In this document: positions 1-7,340 of the stretch, one piece after another
Layout: each line of letters opens with the position of its first letter
Position numbering within the stretch: the first letter of the stretch is position 1
Assembly: GCA_900556585.1 (NCBI GenBank)
Contig: USPD01000029.1
Span: forward strand, 1 to 13,126
Reading direction: 5' to 3'
Source: an uncultured Eggerthella sp.
Lineage (GTDB): Bacteria; Actinomycetota; Coriobacteriia; Coriobacteriales; Eggerthellaceae
DNA: 13,126 nt
Translations under genes and position numbers: made by a program
The notes under the pieces: model-generated
What the model saw: the letters and a program-made list of their open reading frames with translations, nothing else
Told to the model about the DNA's origin: nothing
Database searches by the model: none

Positions 1-817
1 TTAAACCTAACGTAGCATCAATTACCAACAGCACTACTTGAGCGCGATCAATCGCTCGCATTGCGCGTACAAAGCCATAGTATTCGACGTCTTCATTGAT
101 AACGCTCTTTTTACGAAGGCCTGCCGTATCAACAATGGTGTAATACTTTCCTTCATGTTCAACTGTGGTATCAATTGCATCGCGTGTAGTACCGGCAACA
201 TCAGAAACAATTGAACGATCATTATTGGTTAATTTGTTTGTCAGCGAAGACTTACCAGCATTTGGACGACCAATAATAGCAACGTTAATTGCATCAAGAT
301 CGTCTTCTTCAACTTTATCTTCAGGGAAAAGCGATACTATTTCGTCTAGCAAATCACCCGTTCCAGTACCATGCAAAGCTGATACCGGATGAGGATCCCC
401 TAGCCCTAGCTGATAAAATTCCCAAATTTCATCTTCTTGCTTTTTGCTGTCAAGTTTGTTAACCGCCAGTAACACAGGTTTATGAGTGCGACGTAGAATG
501 CGAGCTACTTCCTCATCATCAGCATTGATACCTGTTTTACCATCAACGAGAAATACAATAACATCGGCTTCTCTTGTTGCGGCAAGTGCCTGGGAAGTAA
601 TAGAGCTTTGGAAAGCATCATCACTACCCATTTCGATACCACCTGTGTCAATGATGGTAAAAGTACGACCATTCCAATCAGCATTATGGTATGAACGGTC
701 ACGAGTTACACCGCGCATTTCATGAACAATAGCTTCATTATTTTCCGCAAGACGATTGACCATTGTAGACTTACCAACATTAGGCCGTCCCACAATAGCA
801 ACAATTGGCAATGACAT
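1..817 (-). CDS. der: Ribosome-assembly GTPase Der (EngA), 3' part cut off by window edge
   Basis: Der is a tandem-domain GTPase that binds the 50S subunit and is needed for its late assembly. The first 272 codons are present; the family is usually about 440 residues, so the end of the second G domain and the C-terminal KH-like domain lie beyond position 1. The first G domain shows the P-loop at residues 10-18 (GRPNVGKST), DTGG at 57-60 and NKLD at 120-123. After an acidic linker (about 157-167) the second G domain shows GRPNAGKSS at 173-181 and DTAG at 220-223. The second P-loop has Ala where Val is usual. The ATG at 817 is preceded by AAGGAG with a 5-base spacer, so this start is firm. It is the last gene seen in the cluster, 137 bases after ispH. 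Identity is certain; incompleteness is only due to the window edge. Confidence 0.97.
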   Translation of the reverse strand, partial: MSLPIVAIVGRPNVGKSTMVNRLAENNEAIVHEMRGVTRDRSYHNADWNGRTFTIIDTGGIEMGSDDAFQSSITSQALAATREADVIVFLVDGKTGINADDEEVARILRRTHKPVLLAVNKLDSKKQEDEIWEFYQLGLGDPHPVSALHGTGTGDLLDEIVSLFPEDKVEEDDLDAINVAIIGRPNAGKSSLTNKLTNNDRSIVSDVAGTTRDAIDTTVEHEGKYYTIVDTAGLRKKSVINEDVEYYGFVRAMRAIDRAQVVLLVIDATLGL

Positions 818-848
818 AGTTTCTCCTTGCTAAAGGAATTATTGTCTT

Positions 849-911
849 TCAAATATTCAGGATACCACGCGAACAAAAACCCAAAGCACTCAATCCGTGG
901 TATAAGTGCAT
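849..911 (-). CDS. Possible 20-codon leader ORF upstream of der
   Basis: An ATG at 911 opens a 20-codon frame, MHLYHGLSALGFCSRGILNI, ending in TGA at 849. An AAGGTG sequence lies about five bases before the ATG, a moderate Shine-Dalgarno match. It fills much of the 137-base gap between ispH and der and ends about 30 bases before the der start. Both arms of an inverted repeat (862-903) fall inside it. Leu makes up 4 of 20 residues, but there is no run of a single amino acid as in a classical attenuator peptide. It may be chance: an ORF of this size is common in random DNA. I list it because start, ribosome site and hairpin coincide. Confidence 0.22.
   Translation of the reverse strand: MHLYHGLSALGFCSRGILNI
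862..903 (-). repeat. Inverted repeat in the ispH-der gap
   Basis: The arms ATACCACG (862-869 on the plus strand) and CGTGGTAT (896-903) are perfect 8-base complements separated by 26 bases. No T-run follows on the minus strand, so it is not a standard Rho-independent terminator. It could form an mRNA hairpin between ispH and der, act as a processing or pausing site, or bind a protein. The long loop makes a spontaneous hairpin only moderately stable. Confidence 0.45.
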
Positions 912-954
912 GAACACACCTTTTTAAACAATTTTTTATCTTATTAAAAGTCCA

Positions 955-1797
955 CTATAAAGCACGTAAGAATTCAACAACGTTTTCAATCTGATTATCA
1001 GGCGTTGAAGCACCAGCGGTAACACCAATTATTTTACAAGTATCAAACCAACAAGGATCAATTTCTTCAGCTGCTTCGACATGAAACGTTAAAGGGCAAT
1101 ACTCTAGACATATCTCATAGAGACGTGTGGTGTTAGATGAATTGCGACCACCGATTACCACCATCGCATCAACTTGCTGCGCTAAGGCTATAGCAGATTT
1201 TTGACGTTGAGTTGTAGCGGAGCAAATAGTATTTTTAACTTCAACGTCCAAACCGCGACCTTCTAGCGCTTCAAGCACTTCAGAAAGCTTTGTTTCAGAT
1301 TGAGTGGTTTGCACTACTACTCCAATACGCGAAGACAACGATTGAGGTACATCTTGCGCACCACCAACAATGGTACATTCGCCACCCGCAACACGAGCAT
1401 GTGCAGAAATACCTTCAACTTCAGGATGTCCCGCTTCACCAACTACAAGCACATGTCTGCCTTCGCTGGCCAACTTAGCAGCAGCACGTTGTGCACGCAT
1501 AACATGAGGACAAGTTGCGTCAACTACGTTAAATCCTCGTTGCTTTATTTCCTCAATTACCTGAGGGACTACCCCATGAGAGCGAATAACCACATCGCGG
1601 GCATCAATCGAATCGACAGACTGAGCAACACATATTCCTTGATCCTCTAGTTCCTGAACAACCCGAGGATTATGAATAAGCGGACCAAGCGTACAAACCG
1701 AGCCACTTTGTACTGCAGCTTTACGGGTCATGTCTAAAGCACGCTGAACGCCATAGCAAGCACCTGCATATTCGGCGCGAATAACTTCTAGAGCCAT
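955..1797 (-). CDS. ispH: 4-hydroxy-3-methylbut-2-enyl diphosphate reductase (IspH/LytB)
   Basis: IspH carries out the last step of the MEP pathway, reducing HMBPP to IPP and DMAPP with a [4Fe-4S] cluster in the cytosol. The three cluster cysteines are visible at C14, C96 (DATCPHV) and C192 (NTICSATTQRQ). Substrate-site residues are H42 (IHNPRVV), H74, H124 and E126 (GHPEVEG), T164-T165, the NSSNT stretch at 219-223 and AGASTP at 261-266. The 280-residue length fits the short form with no fused S1 domain. The ATG directly follows the plsC stop codon, and a GGAGG five bases upstream lies in the last plsC codons, so the two are translationally coupled. The context around C14 is AGACYGV rather than the common GFC-x-GV, a variant that does not remove the ligand. 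Its presence implies isoprenoids are made by the MEP route. Confidence 0.97.
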   Translation of the reverse strand: MALEVIRAEYAGACYGVQRALDMTRKAAVQSGSVCTLGPLIHNPRVVQELEDQGICVAQSVDSIDARDVVIRSHGVVPQVIEEIKQRGFNVVDATCPHVMRAQRAAAKLASEGRHVLVVGEAGHPEVEGISAHARVAGGECTIVGGAQDVPQSLSSRIGVVVQTTQSETKLSEVLEALEGRGLDVEVKNTICSATTQRQKSAIALAQQVDAMVVIGGRNSSNTTRLYEICLEYCPLTFHVEAAEEIDPCWFDTCKIIGVTAGASTPDNQIENVVEFLRAL

Positions 1798-2628
1798 TTA
1801 TGCCTCCGGTTTATAGTCAGGCAACGTCGCTGGGTCAAAAGGAGTAATAGGATGTTCGGCAAAAATATCAGAATAATCCTTTGAATCGGGGAACAAGGTG
1901 ACCATATCAATGTCTTCAGCAGGACAATTAAATGTCAGAGCATATGCTTCACGCATGGTGTACCAAGCACAAGCGTCCATTCGTTCATCTTTAGGAAGAA
2001 AATCAAACGAAGCAAGCGCAATGGGTTCACCAAAACGAACGGTTACCTTAGGAAAACGAATACGCTCCCCTTTGCGCTTAATTTTAGAAACATTCTCTAA
2101 ACCTAAAGGCACAATAGGTGCCTTACCCATTCGCGCAATCAATACCGCACCAGCATGAAGCTCTGGCTTATTACTGCCTTTACTTCTACGAGTACCCTCA
2201 GGGAAAATACCAACCCATTCACCATTTTTCAGCATGCGAGCAGCACGTTTCATCGCCGAACGATCTGCCGTGTTTCGTTTGATAGGAAACGCTCCAGCAC
2301 GAGAAATAATTTCTCCCAAGAAATTCTTACCCGCAACAAACAGCGTGTCACGCGCCATCAAACGCAACCAAGCGCGAGGGCGCACCGACAAAAATGCCAC
2401 AATAACATCCAAATAGGAATAATGAGGCGCAATAAGCACAGCACCTGTTGTTTTTCCTTTGAACTTATCAATGACTTCTTGGTTTTCAATCTTCATGCGG
2501 AAAAATACGCGGAACACAAAGTTCAAAATACCCGCAATAATATAGATCAATAACCTAGGAACATGGTTGGTTTGATCGTTACCCATACAGGGACGATCCC
2601 AAAATTCCTCATGAACGCTAAACAACAT
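1798..2628 (-). CDS. plsC: 1-acyl-sn-glycerol-3-phosphate acyltransferase (PlsC family)
   Basis: Enzymes of this family acylate lysophosphatidic acid at the sn-2 position to give phosphatidic acid, the precursor of membrane phospholipids, at the inner face of the membrane. The catalytic HX4D motif is at H69-D74 (HYSYLD), FPIKRN lies at 114-119, and the substrate motif FPEGTR is at 142-147. A hydrophobic stretch at about residues 25-43 can anchor the protein. I keep the ATG at 2628 because AAGGA lies 8 bases before it; the next Met (residue 15) has no such site. At 276 residues it is a little longer than typical members because of a C-terminal tail of about 60 residues after the core. It starts 3 bases after the cmk stop and abuts ispH. 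The order cmk-plsC-ispH is widespread. The exact acyl acceptor is inferred from the family. Confidence 0.92.
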   Translation of the reverse strand: MLFSVHEEFWDRPCMGNDQTNHVPRLLIYIIAGILNFVFRVFFRMKIENQEVIDKFKGKTTGAVLIAPHYSYLDVIVAFLSVRPRAWLRLMARDTLFVAGKNFLGEIISRAGAFPIKRNTADRSAMKRAARMLKNGEWVGIFPEGTRRSKGSNKPELHAGAVLIARMGKAPIVPLGLENVSKIKRKGERIRFPKVTVRFGEPIALASFDFLPKDERMDACAWYTMREAYALTFNCPAEDIDMVTLFPDSKDYSDIFAEHPITPFDPATLPDYKPEA

Positions 2629-2631
2629 GAG

Positions 2632-3303
2632 CTACATCCTTGCTCGAGCTTCACCACAAATTGTCGCAATAATTTCTTCGATATATTTTCCTGTAGAATC
2701 CAGCAATACTGCATCCTCCGCAGGGCGCAAAGGAGAGGTATCACGACTCGAATCCAGCTTATCGCGACGAACAATATCAGCAAGCACTTCGTCATAATTG
2801 ATTGAGCCTACACCGCGATCTACATTCTGGCGCACACGACGATGAGCACGCTCTTCAGGAGAAGCGGTCAAAAATATTTTTACTTCCGCCTGAGGGAACA
2901 CTACAGTACCAATATCGCGTCCCTCCACAACATAGTTGCCAAGAGATCCAAGGCGACGCTGCTGTTCTACCAAGGCCTGTCGTACTGCGGGAACAGCAGA
3001 TACGGGCGAAACGCTTTTGTCAATTTCCGCTGTACGAATTTGATCGGTTATTTCTTGTCCATCAATAAATACTCGTTTAGGTACAGGATCGCCTTCAACA
3101 TGGCCAAAACTAATTTCATTGTTCTGAGCTATTTCGGCTAACGCTTGCTTGTCTTCGAGTGAGACACCGTCATGCAATGCCTTCCAAGCAACGGCACGAT
3201 ACATTGCCCCTGTGTCCAAACAAGAAAAGCCAAGCTTTTTAGCTACCGCCTTCGCAACAGTAGACTTTCCTGCACCAGACGGTCCATCAATAGCAATAAT
3301 CAT
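2632..3303 (-). CDS. cmk: Cytidylate kinase
   Basis: Cmk phosphorylates CMP and dCMP to the diphosphates with ATP, feeding CTP and dCTP pools and recycling CMP released by phospholipid and RNA turnover. The P-loop GPSGAGKST is at residues 7-15. DTGAMYR at 30-36 is the NMP-binding signature, EGRDIGTVVFP lies at 127-137, and the lid and CMP-contact region DSSRDTSPL is at 184-192. The 223-residue length is normal for the family. Its ATG shares one base with the aroA stop codon (TAATG), and a GAGAGG about nine bases upstream could serve as ribosome site. Cmk next to aroA and upstream of plsC, ispH and der is a familiar arrangement. No anomalies were seen. Confidence 0.97.
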   Translation of the reverse strand: MIIAIDGPSGAGKSTVAKAVAKKLGFSCLDTGAMYRAVAWKALHDGVSLEDKQALAEIAQNNEISFGHVEGDPVPKRVFIDGQEITDQIRTAEIDKSVSPVSAVPAVRQALVEQQRRLGSLGNYVVEGRDIGTVVFPQAEVKIFLTASPEERAHRRVRQNVDRGVGSINYDEVLADIVRRDKLDSSRDTSPLRPAEDAVLLDSTGKYIEEIIATICGEARARM

Positions 3304-4625
3304 TAAGCAAGCCCTCTCAATACATCTAAGAAACGAGGGAAACTAACTGAAATGCAATCGAAATCAACAATATCTACAGCACCATCAGAGCAAAGCCCTA
3401 CTAAAGCCCAGGTCATAGCAAGTCGATGATCTTTACGAGAATCGAATACCAAACCTTCTGGAACTTGCAAATCGGGCTGGCCTTCAATATAGAGATTATC
3501 GTTTTCAGCCCAAGCATTAACGCCTAACAATTCAAGACCTTCAATAATTGCCTCTAAGCGATTGGATTCTTTTTTCGTTAATTCACTAACGCCACGAAAT
3601 ACCGTAATGCCACTTGCATGAGCTGCAACTAATGCCAAAACAGGAATTTCATCAATCTCAGAAGCGATATGCTGTGATGGAATTTCACAGCCCTTCAAAT
3701 CTGGTGTATAAGCAGCTTCAATAATGCCAATAGGCTCCTTACCCTCGGCAGTAAGATAGCGCACTTCAATGGAAGCACCCATGCGTTCAAGCGTACGAAT
3801 AAAACCAACACGTCCAGGATTTAAGCTAACATTTTCAATCTGAATAGAGCTTCCCTTCTTTAAAAGAGCAGCACAAATCAAAAATGCCGCCGAGGAAGGG
3901 TCCCCTGGAACATCAACTTCATTTGCGTGCAAATCAACAGGACCCTGTACAGTTGCACGACGAAAAGCCATACCAGCTTTAACCCCAAATTCAGGAAGCA
4001 TTAATTCTGTGTGGTTTCGGGAAATAGCAGGTTCATTGATAACTGTTTCACCCTTAGCTCGCAACCCAGCAAGCAATACAGCTGTTTTCAATTGAGCAGA
4101 CGCTACAGGAGAATCATACGTAATGGCCTTTAAGTCAGGAGTTCCAATGATAGTAACGGGAAGCGTTTCCCTTTCTTCTGGCTCAAAGCGAACACCCATC
4201 TTCATTAAAGGAAGCATAATTCGGCGCATAGGACGTTTTTGGAGAGATTCGTCACCCGTAATTTCCACGCGAATATTCCAAGGAGCAAGCACACCCATTA
4301 AAAGACGCGCAGTAGTGCCAGAATTTCCACAGTCAATAGGCTCATCGGGCTGGGTTGGACCAGCAGATCCCCATCCAGTAACACCACCAGCAAGAGATCC
4401 ATCAACTTGACGCTCAAGCGCAATAGTGGCACCTAATGCAGACATGGCTCCAATAGTGGAACGAACATCAGCAGAATCTAAAACCCCCGTCAAGCGAGAG
4501 GTGCCTTCCGCCATAGAAGCAAACATGATAGCACGATGCGAAATAGATTTATCTCCTGGTACCCTTGCTGCTCCATCCAAAGGATGAGCCAAAGGTTCAA
4601 TATGAGTTGTGTTTGGCGTTGCCAT
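3303..4625 (-). CDS. aroA: 3-phosphoshikimate 1-carboxyvinyltransferase (EPSP synthase)
   Basis: AroA joins phosphoenolpyruvate to shikimate 3-phosphate, the sixth step of the shikimate pathway. Substrate motifs are present: VPGDKSISHRA at 22-32, DCGNSGTTAR at 98-107, RPMRR at 131-135, SAQLK at 176-180, RNHTE at 203-207, IDEIP starting at 324 with catalytic-type D325, ELTKKESNR at 348-356 and DHR at 399-401. Length (440) is normal. The GDKS, SAQ-x-K and R-x-H-x-E patterns resemble the class II (Bacillus-type) enzymes more than the E. coli class. The glycine matching E. coli Gly96 (G103) is retained; that Gly is usually associated with glyphosate-sensitive enzymes, but sensitivity cannot be read from sequence alone. 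AAGGAG lies 5 bases before the ATG and overlaps the end of tyrA, which is 2 bases upstream. TyrA, using a product of the same pathway, precedes it. Confidence 0.97.
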   Translation of the reverse strand: MATPNTTHIEPLAHPLDGAARVPGDKSISHRAIMFASMAEGTSRLTGVLDSADVRSTIGAMSALGATIALERQVDGSLAGGVTGWGSAGPTQPDEPIDCGNSGTTARLLMGVLAPWNIRVEITGDESLQKRPMRRIMLPLMKMGVRFEPEERETLPVTIIGTPDLKAITYDSPVASAQLKTAVLLAGLRAKGETVINEPAISRNHTELMLPEFGVKAGMAFRRATVQGPVDLHANEVDVPGDPSSAAFLICAALLKKGSSIQIENVSLNPGRVGFIRTLERMGASIEVRYLTAEGKEPIGIIEAAYTPDLKGCEIPSQHIASEIDEIPVLALVAAHASGITVFRGVSELTKKESNRLEAIIEGLELLGVNAWAENDNLYIEGQPDLQVPEGLVFDSRKDHRLAMTWALVGLCSDGAVDIVDFDCISVSFPRFLDVLRGLA

Positions 4626-4627
4626 AA

Positions 4628-5752
4628 CTACTCCTTTGACAAAGGGCTGAATGAAACACTAAATCCAGCTTTTATAAGCTGTGTAGAAAGTTTACCAATA
4701 TCGCCTTCATCAGTGAGGATAAGATCAAGCACCGCACTTGATGAAGTGATGTGGTCTATATCTATAGACTGTACGTTACAACCCGCCTTCGATGCAATAG
4801 TTGTTATTTCAGCAATAATGCCAGGACGGTTTGTAAGAGGAATACGAACCTCTAATAAATCCTCGGTAGCAGGAACCCATTTGGCAGGAAGTGCGCGACG
4901 AGCTTTTGCCGCACGGTCTAACAGTGAAGTAAATTGCGTCTTATCGCCTTCGCGCAACGTATCAGCAAATGCCTTTAAGATAGATTGAATTTCATCAAGA
5001 CCTTCAACAATAGCGCTTCGATTATCAAAAGCAATTCCTGTCCATAGTGCAGGAGAACCTGCTGCAATGCGAGTAGAGTCCTTAAAACCACCTGCAGCTA
5101 AACGGAATAGCGCTTCCTGATCACCTGCATGACGAACCGCCAATTCCACCAGTGAAGAAGCAACAAAATGAGGAACGTGGCTCACAATAGCAACTACCTC
5201 ATCATGAGTATCACGAGGAAGCGACACCACACGAGCTCCTAATCCCGTAAGCATTTCATGCATATCTGCATAATCCTGAGCAGAAGTTTCCTCATCGGGA
5301 CACAATACCCAATGCGCGCCTTGGAACAAATCTTCACGAGCAGCCTCTATACCACTTTTTTCCGAACCTGCCATAGGATGACCAGGAATGTATTTTTCAG
5401 GATGAGCAAGAATATCCTTCGCTTGTTGACTAACGATTGCCTTAGTAGAGCACGTATCAGTTACTACTCCTTGAAAATCATTATCAGCAATTACCTGAAA
5501 ATACTCATGAACCACTGGAACAGGTGTTGCGATCATTACCAAATCACAACGAAACAGAGCCTGAGACAAATCATCCGATGCAAGCAAACCTTCGTTGATC
5601 CACCCACGTTCTTTGGCTTCATCTAAAGTTTCCTGAGAAATATCAACGCCAATAATATAGGAATCGGGATACGCTTTACGATACGCCATAACAAAAGAAG
5701 AACCTATCATCCCAAGGCCGATTGTCATTATTGACGAAAAACGCGTATCCAT
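4628..5752 (-). CDS. tyrA: Prephenate dehydrogenase with C-terminal ACT domain
   Basis: TyrA oxidatively decarboxylates prephenate to 4-hydroxyphenylpyruvate, the precursor of tyrosine. An N-terminal Rossmann fold carries GLGMIG at 12-17 and D37 at the end of the second strand, which favours NAD over NADP. Conserved prephenate-site blocks are GHPMAGSEKSG at 124-134, SHVPHF at 191-196, and the KDSTRIA-GSPALW region at about 224-237. An ACT domain occupies about 300-372 and probably senses tyrosine for feedback inhibition, as in many monofunctional TyrA proteins. There is no chorismate mutase domain. AGGA lies about 11 bases before the ATG, a slightly long spacing. A 108-base gap separates it from rluB, so it may have its own promoter; aroA follows after 2 bases. 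The NAD preference and feedback control are inferences. Confidence 0.95.
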   Translation of the reverse strand: MDTRFSSIMTIGLGMIGSSFVMAYRKAYPDSYIIGVDISQETLDEAKERGWINEGLLASDDLSQALFRCDLVMIATPVPVVHEYFQVIADNDFQGVVTDTCSTKAIVSQQAKDILAHPEKYIPGHPMAGSEKSGIEAAREDLFQGAHWVLCPDEETSAQDYADMHEMLTGLGARVVSLPRDTHDEVVAIVSHVPHFVASSLVELAVRHAGDQEALFRLAAGGFKDSTRIAAGSPALWTGIAFDNRSAIVEGLDEIQSILKAFADTLREGDKTQFTSLLDRAAKARRALPAKWVPATEDLLEVRIPLTNRPGIIAEITTIASKAGCNVQSIDIDHITSSSAVLDLILTDEGDIGKLSTQLIKAGFSVSFSPLSKE

Positions 5753-5860
5753 AGTGGTTTAATTCCTTTTCTTTCTCGTTAATTACTCATTCGTTGAATC
5801 TTACCAACAAATTCTATTTATACACATTATTGTTTGATGAGTTTTATCAAAATGAAATTA
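5753..5860 (-). promoter_or_regulatory. tyrA upstream region, possible internal promoter
   Basis: This AT-rich 108-base gap is the largest break between ABC-F and ispH and would suit a promoter for tyrA-aroA. Near the rluB end there is a short inverted repeat, TTTGAT (5833-5838) and ATCAAA (5846-5851), with a 7-base spacer. TATAAA-like sequence occurs on the minus strand around 5822-5816. I cannot pair it with a convincing -35 at normal spacing. The gap is too short for a T-box leader, and no Rho-independent terminator is visible. Confidence 0.25.
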
Positions 5861-6598
5861 TTATTGCGCTTGAATGGAAGCTTTGAGCGCTTGTACCTCA
5901 TCAGGATTGAGTATTCTATATTTACCAACTGGCAAATTTCCTAATTCAAGCGGACCAAATTTAGATCGGTGCAACGTTACTACAGGATGACCAACAGCAG
6001 CGCACATACGCTTTACTTGACGCTTTCTACCTTCATGAATAGTGATAGATAACAAAGTTTTATTCGCATCCTGCTTTACTAGAGAAACCTGCGCTGGAGC
6101 CGTCATTCCATCCTGCAACTTAACCCCATTGCGTAAAGCTAAAAGAGCACTATTATTGGGGTGCCCTTCAACCCATGCGTGATATTCTTTATCAACGTGA
6201 AATGACGGATGCAAAAGAGCATTGCCTAATTCACCATCTGTGGTAAATAGCAACAACCCCGTTGTATCAAAATCTAACCGACCAACAGGAAATAATCCCG
6301 GATATTGTTGTGTAGGAACTAGTTGGGCAACACAGCGCCTCCCACGATCTTCCTTCATGGCAGTTAAATAACCTGCAGGTTTATGAAGCATTAGTACGCA
6401 CTGATCTTCACTTAAAGTAACTGTATCACCGTCAACCGTTACAATATCCGTATCAGGATTTACCTTTGTGCCAAGCTCCGTAACCACTGAGCCGTTAACA
6501 GCCACGCGGCCCTGAACAATAAGCTGCTCACTCGCACGCCTGCTTGCCACACCGGCACGAGCAAGAAATTTCTGCAAACGTACTGCTTCGTTAGTCAT
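5861..6598 (-). CDS. rluB: 23S rRNA pseudouridine synthase, RluB/RsuA family
   Basis: Family members convert a specific uridine in rRNA to pseudouridine; those in this genomic position are generally RluB-type, acting on 23S rRNA near the peptidyl-transferase region. An N-terminal S4 RNA-binding domain spans about 7-54 (LQKFLARAGVASRR onward). The catalytic domain shows GRLDFDTTGLLLFT at 106-119 with catalytic Asp D109, and EGRKRQVKRM at 169-178. I chose the ATG at 6598, which overlaps the scpB end by eight bases (ATGACTAA). An ATG two codons upstream (6604) and a TTG at 6607 are in frame and cannot be excluded. No Shine-Dalgarno sequence is seen before any of them, so reinitiation after scpB is likely. 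The exact target base (RluB versus RsuA or RluE) is inferred from context with scpA and scpB. Confidence 0.92.
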   Translation of the reverse strand: MTNEAVRLQKFLARAGVASRRASEQLIVQGRVAVNGSVVTELGTKVNPDTDIVTVDGDTVTLSEDQCVLMLHKPAGYLTAMKEDRGRRCVAQLVPTQQYPGLFPVGRLDFDTTGLLLFTTDGELGNALLHPSFHVDKEYHAWVEGHPNNSALLALRNGVKLQDGMTAPAQVSLVKQDANKTLLSITIHEGRKRQVKRMCAAVGHPVVTLHRSKFGPLELGNLPVGKYRILNPDEVQALKASIQAQ

Positions 6599-7340
6599 CT
6601 TCATCAAATATTAATTCATCGAAGTTAATTTTTTCTACTGCACCAACACCTGCAGCCAAAGCATCTGAAAGCATGGTTTGCATAGCTTCCTGCATCGATT
6701 CAGCTTTGGCAAGATCCTCCACTTTATTATTGGTGTCCTCATCCAACCGATACGATTCATCTTCTGGACGCACAACGTTTAAACGCTCTGCAATAAATGC
6801 ACGTGTTTCTTCATCAGGAGCGAATGATTCCAAATCAGGCAAGTCCGCTACCGAACGAAGACCGAACTTCTCAAGAAAAGTACGCGTTGTTGCATATAAA
6901 ACAGGATTTCCAGGCGCATCTTGCGTTCCCGCTTCACGCAAAAGTCCTTTTTCTACCAATGAATTAATAGAACTATCAGAGCTAACACCACGAACCGAAG
7001 CAACTCCGTTTCGAGTAATAGGTTGGCAATATGCCACAACAGCAAGTGTTTCTAATGCAGCCTGAGAAAGCTTACGCGTATCCCATGACACCACGTATTT
7101 CTCTATAAGCTCATGGTATCGGGGATGGGAAAACAATCTCCATCCACCAGCAACTTCTCGCAGCTGAATACCACGTTCATCCTTTTCAAGCAAACGTTGC
7201 AAATCTTCAAGAACTTCTTGAATTTGCGCTGGTTCCACTTCTAACATATCAGCAAACGTCAAAACAGTAACAGGTTCATCCGTTACGAACAACATTGCTT
7301 CAACCGCGCCTGACAACCAAGCTTTTTCAGAATCAAGCAT
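6591..7340 (-). CDS. scpB: Segregation and condensation protein ScpB
   Basis: ScpB is the winged-helix (kite) subunit of the SMC-ScpAB condensin, which loads on the chromosome and helps segregate replication origins. The N-terminal winged helix covers about residues 5-85, and the second starts near 90 with the family block KLSQAALETLAVVAYCQPIT followed by RNGVASVRGVSSDSSI (about 90-125). At 249 residues it is longer than many ScpB proteins (about 190). The extra part is an acidic, probably disordered tail from about residue 170, rich in Glu and Asp and ending FDEDD. The ATG overlaps the scpA stop by one base (TAATG) and is preceded by GAGG at about 7 bases. Co-translation with scpA fits a complex that needs both subunits. 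Confidence 0.95.
   Translation of the reverse strand: MLDSEKAWLSGAVEAMLFVTDEPVTVLTFADMLEVEPAQIQEVLEDLQRLLEKDERGIQLREVAGGWRLFSHPRYHELIEKYVVSWDTRKLSQAALETLAVVAYCQPITRNGVASVRGVSSDSSINSLVEKGLLREAGTQDAPGNPVLYATTRTFLEKFGLRSVADLPDLESFAPDEETRAFIAERLNVVRPEDESYRLDEDTNNKVEDLAKAESMQEAMQTMLSDALAAGVGAVEKINFDELIFDEDD

Noticed and set aside
862..903. Terminator between ispH and der
   Set aside because: The 8 bp stem has a 26-base loop and no following T-run, so it does not look like a Rho-independent terminator; kept only as an inverted repeat.
1300..1650. Plus-strand open frames of 60-150 codons opposite ispH, plsC, cmk, tyrA, ABC-F and the transporter
   Set aside because: They lie antisense within strongly recognised genes, have no family motifs and no convincing ribosome sites; they are shadows of the real coding strand.
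5833..5851. Inverted repeat TTTGAT/ATCAAA after rluB as a terminator
   Set aside because: The stem is six AT-rich pairs with no T-run after it on the minus strand, too weak for Rho-independent termination.
5753..5860. T-box or attenuator leader for tyrA-aroA
   Set aside because: The gap is only 108 bases with no T-box core sequence, no tyrosine-rich leader peptide and no terminator hairpin.
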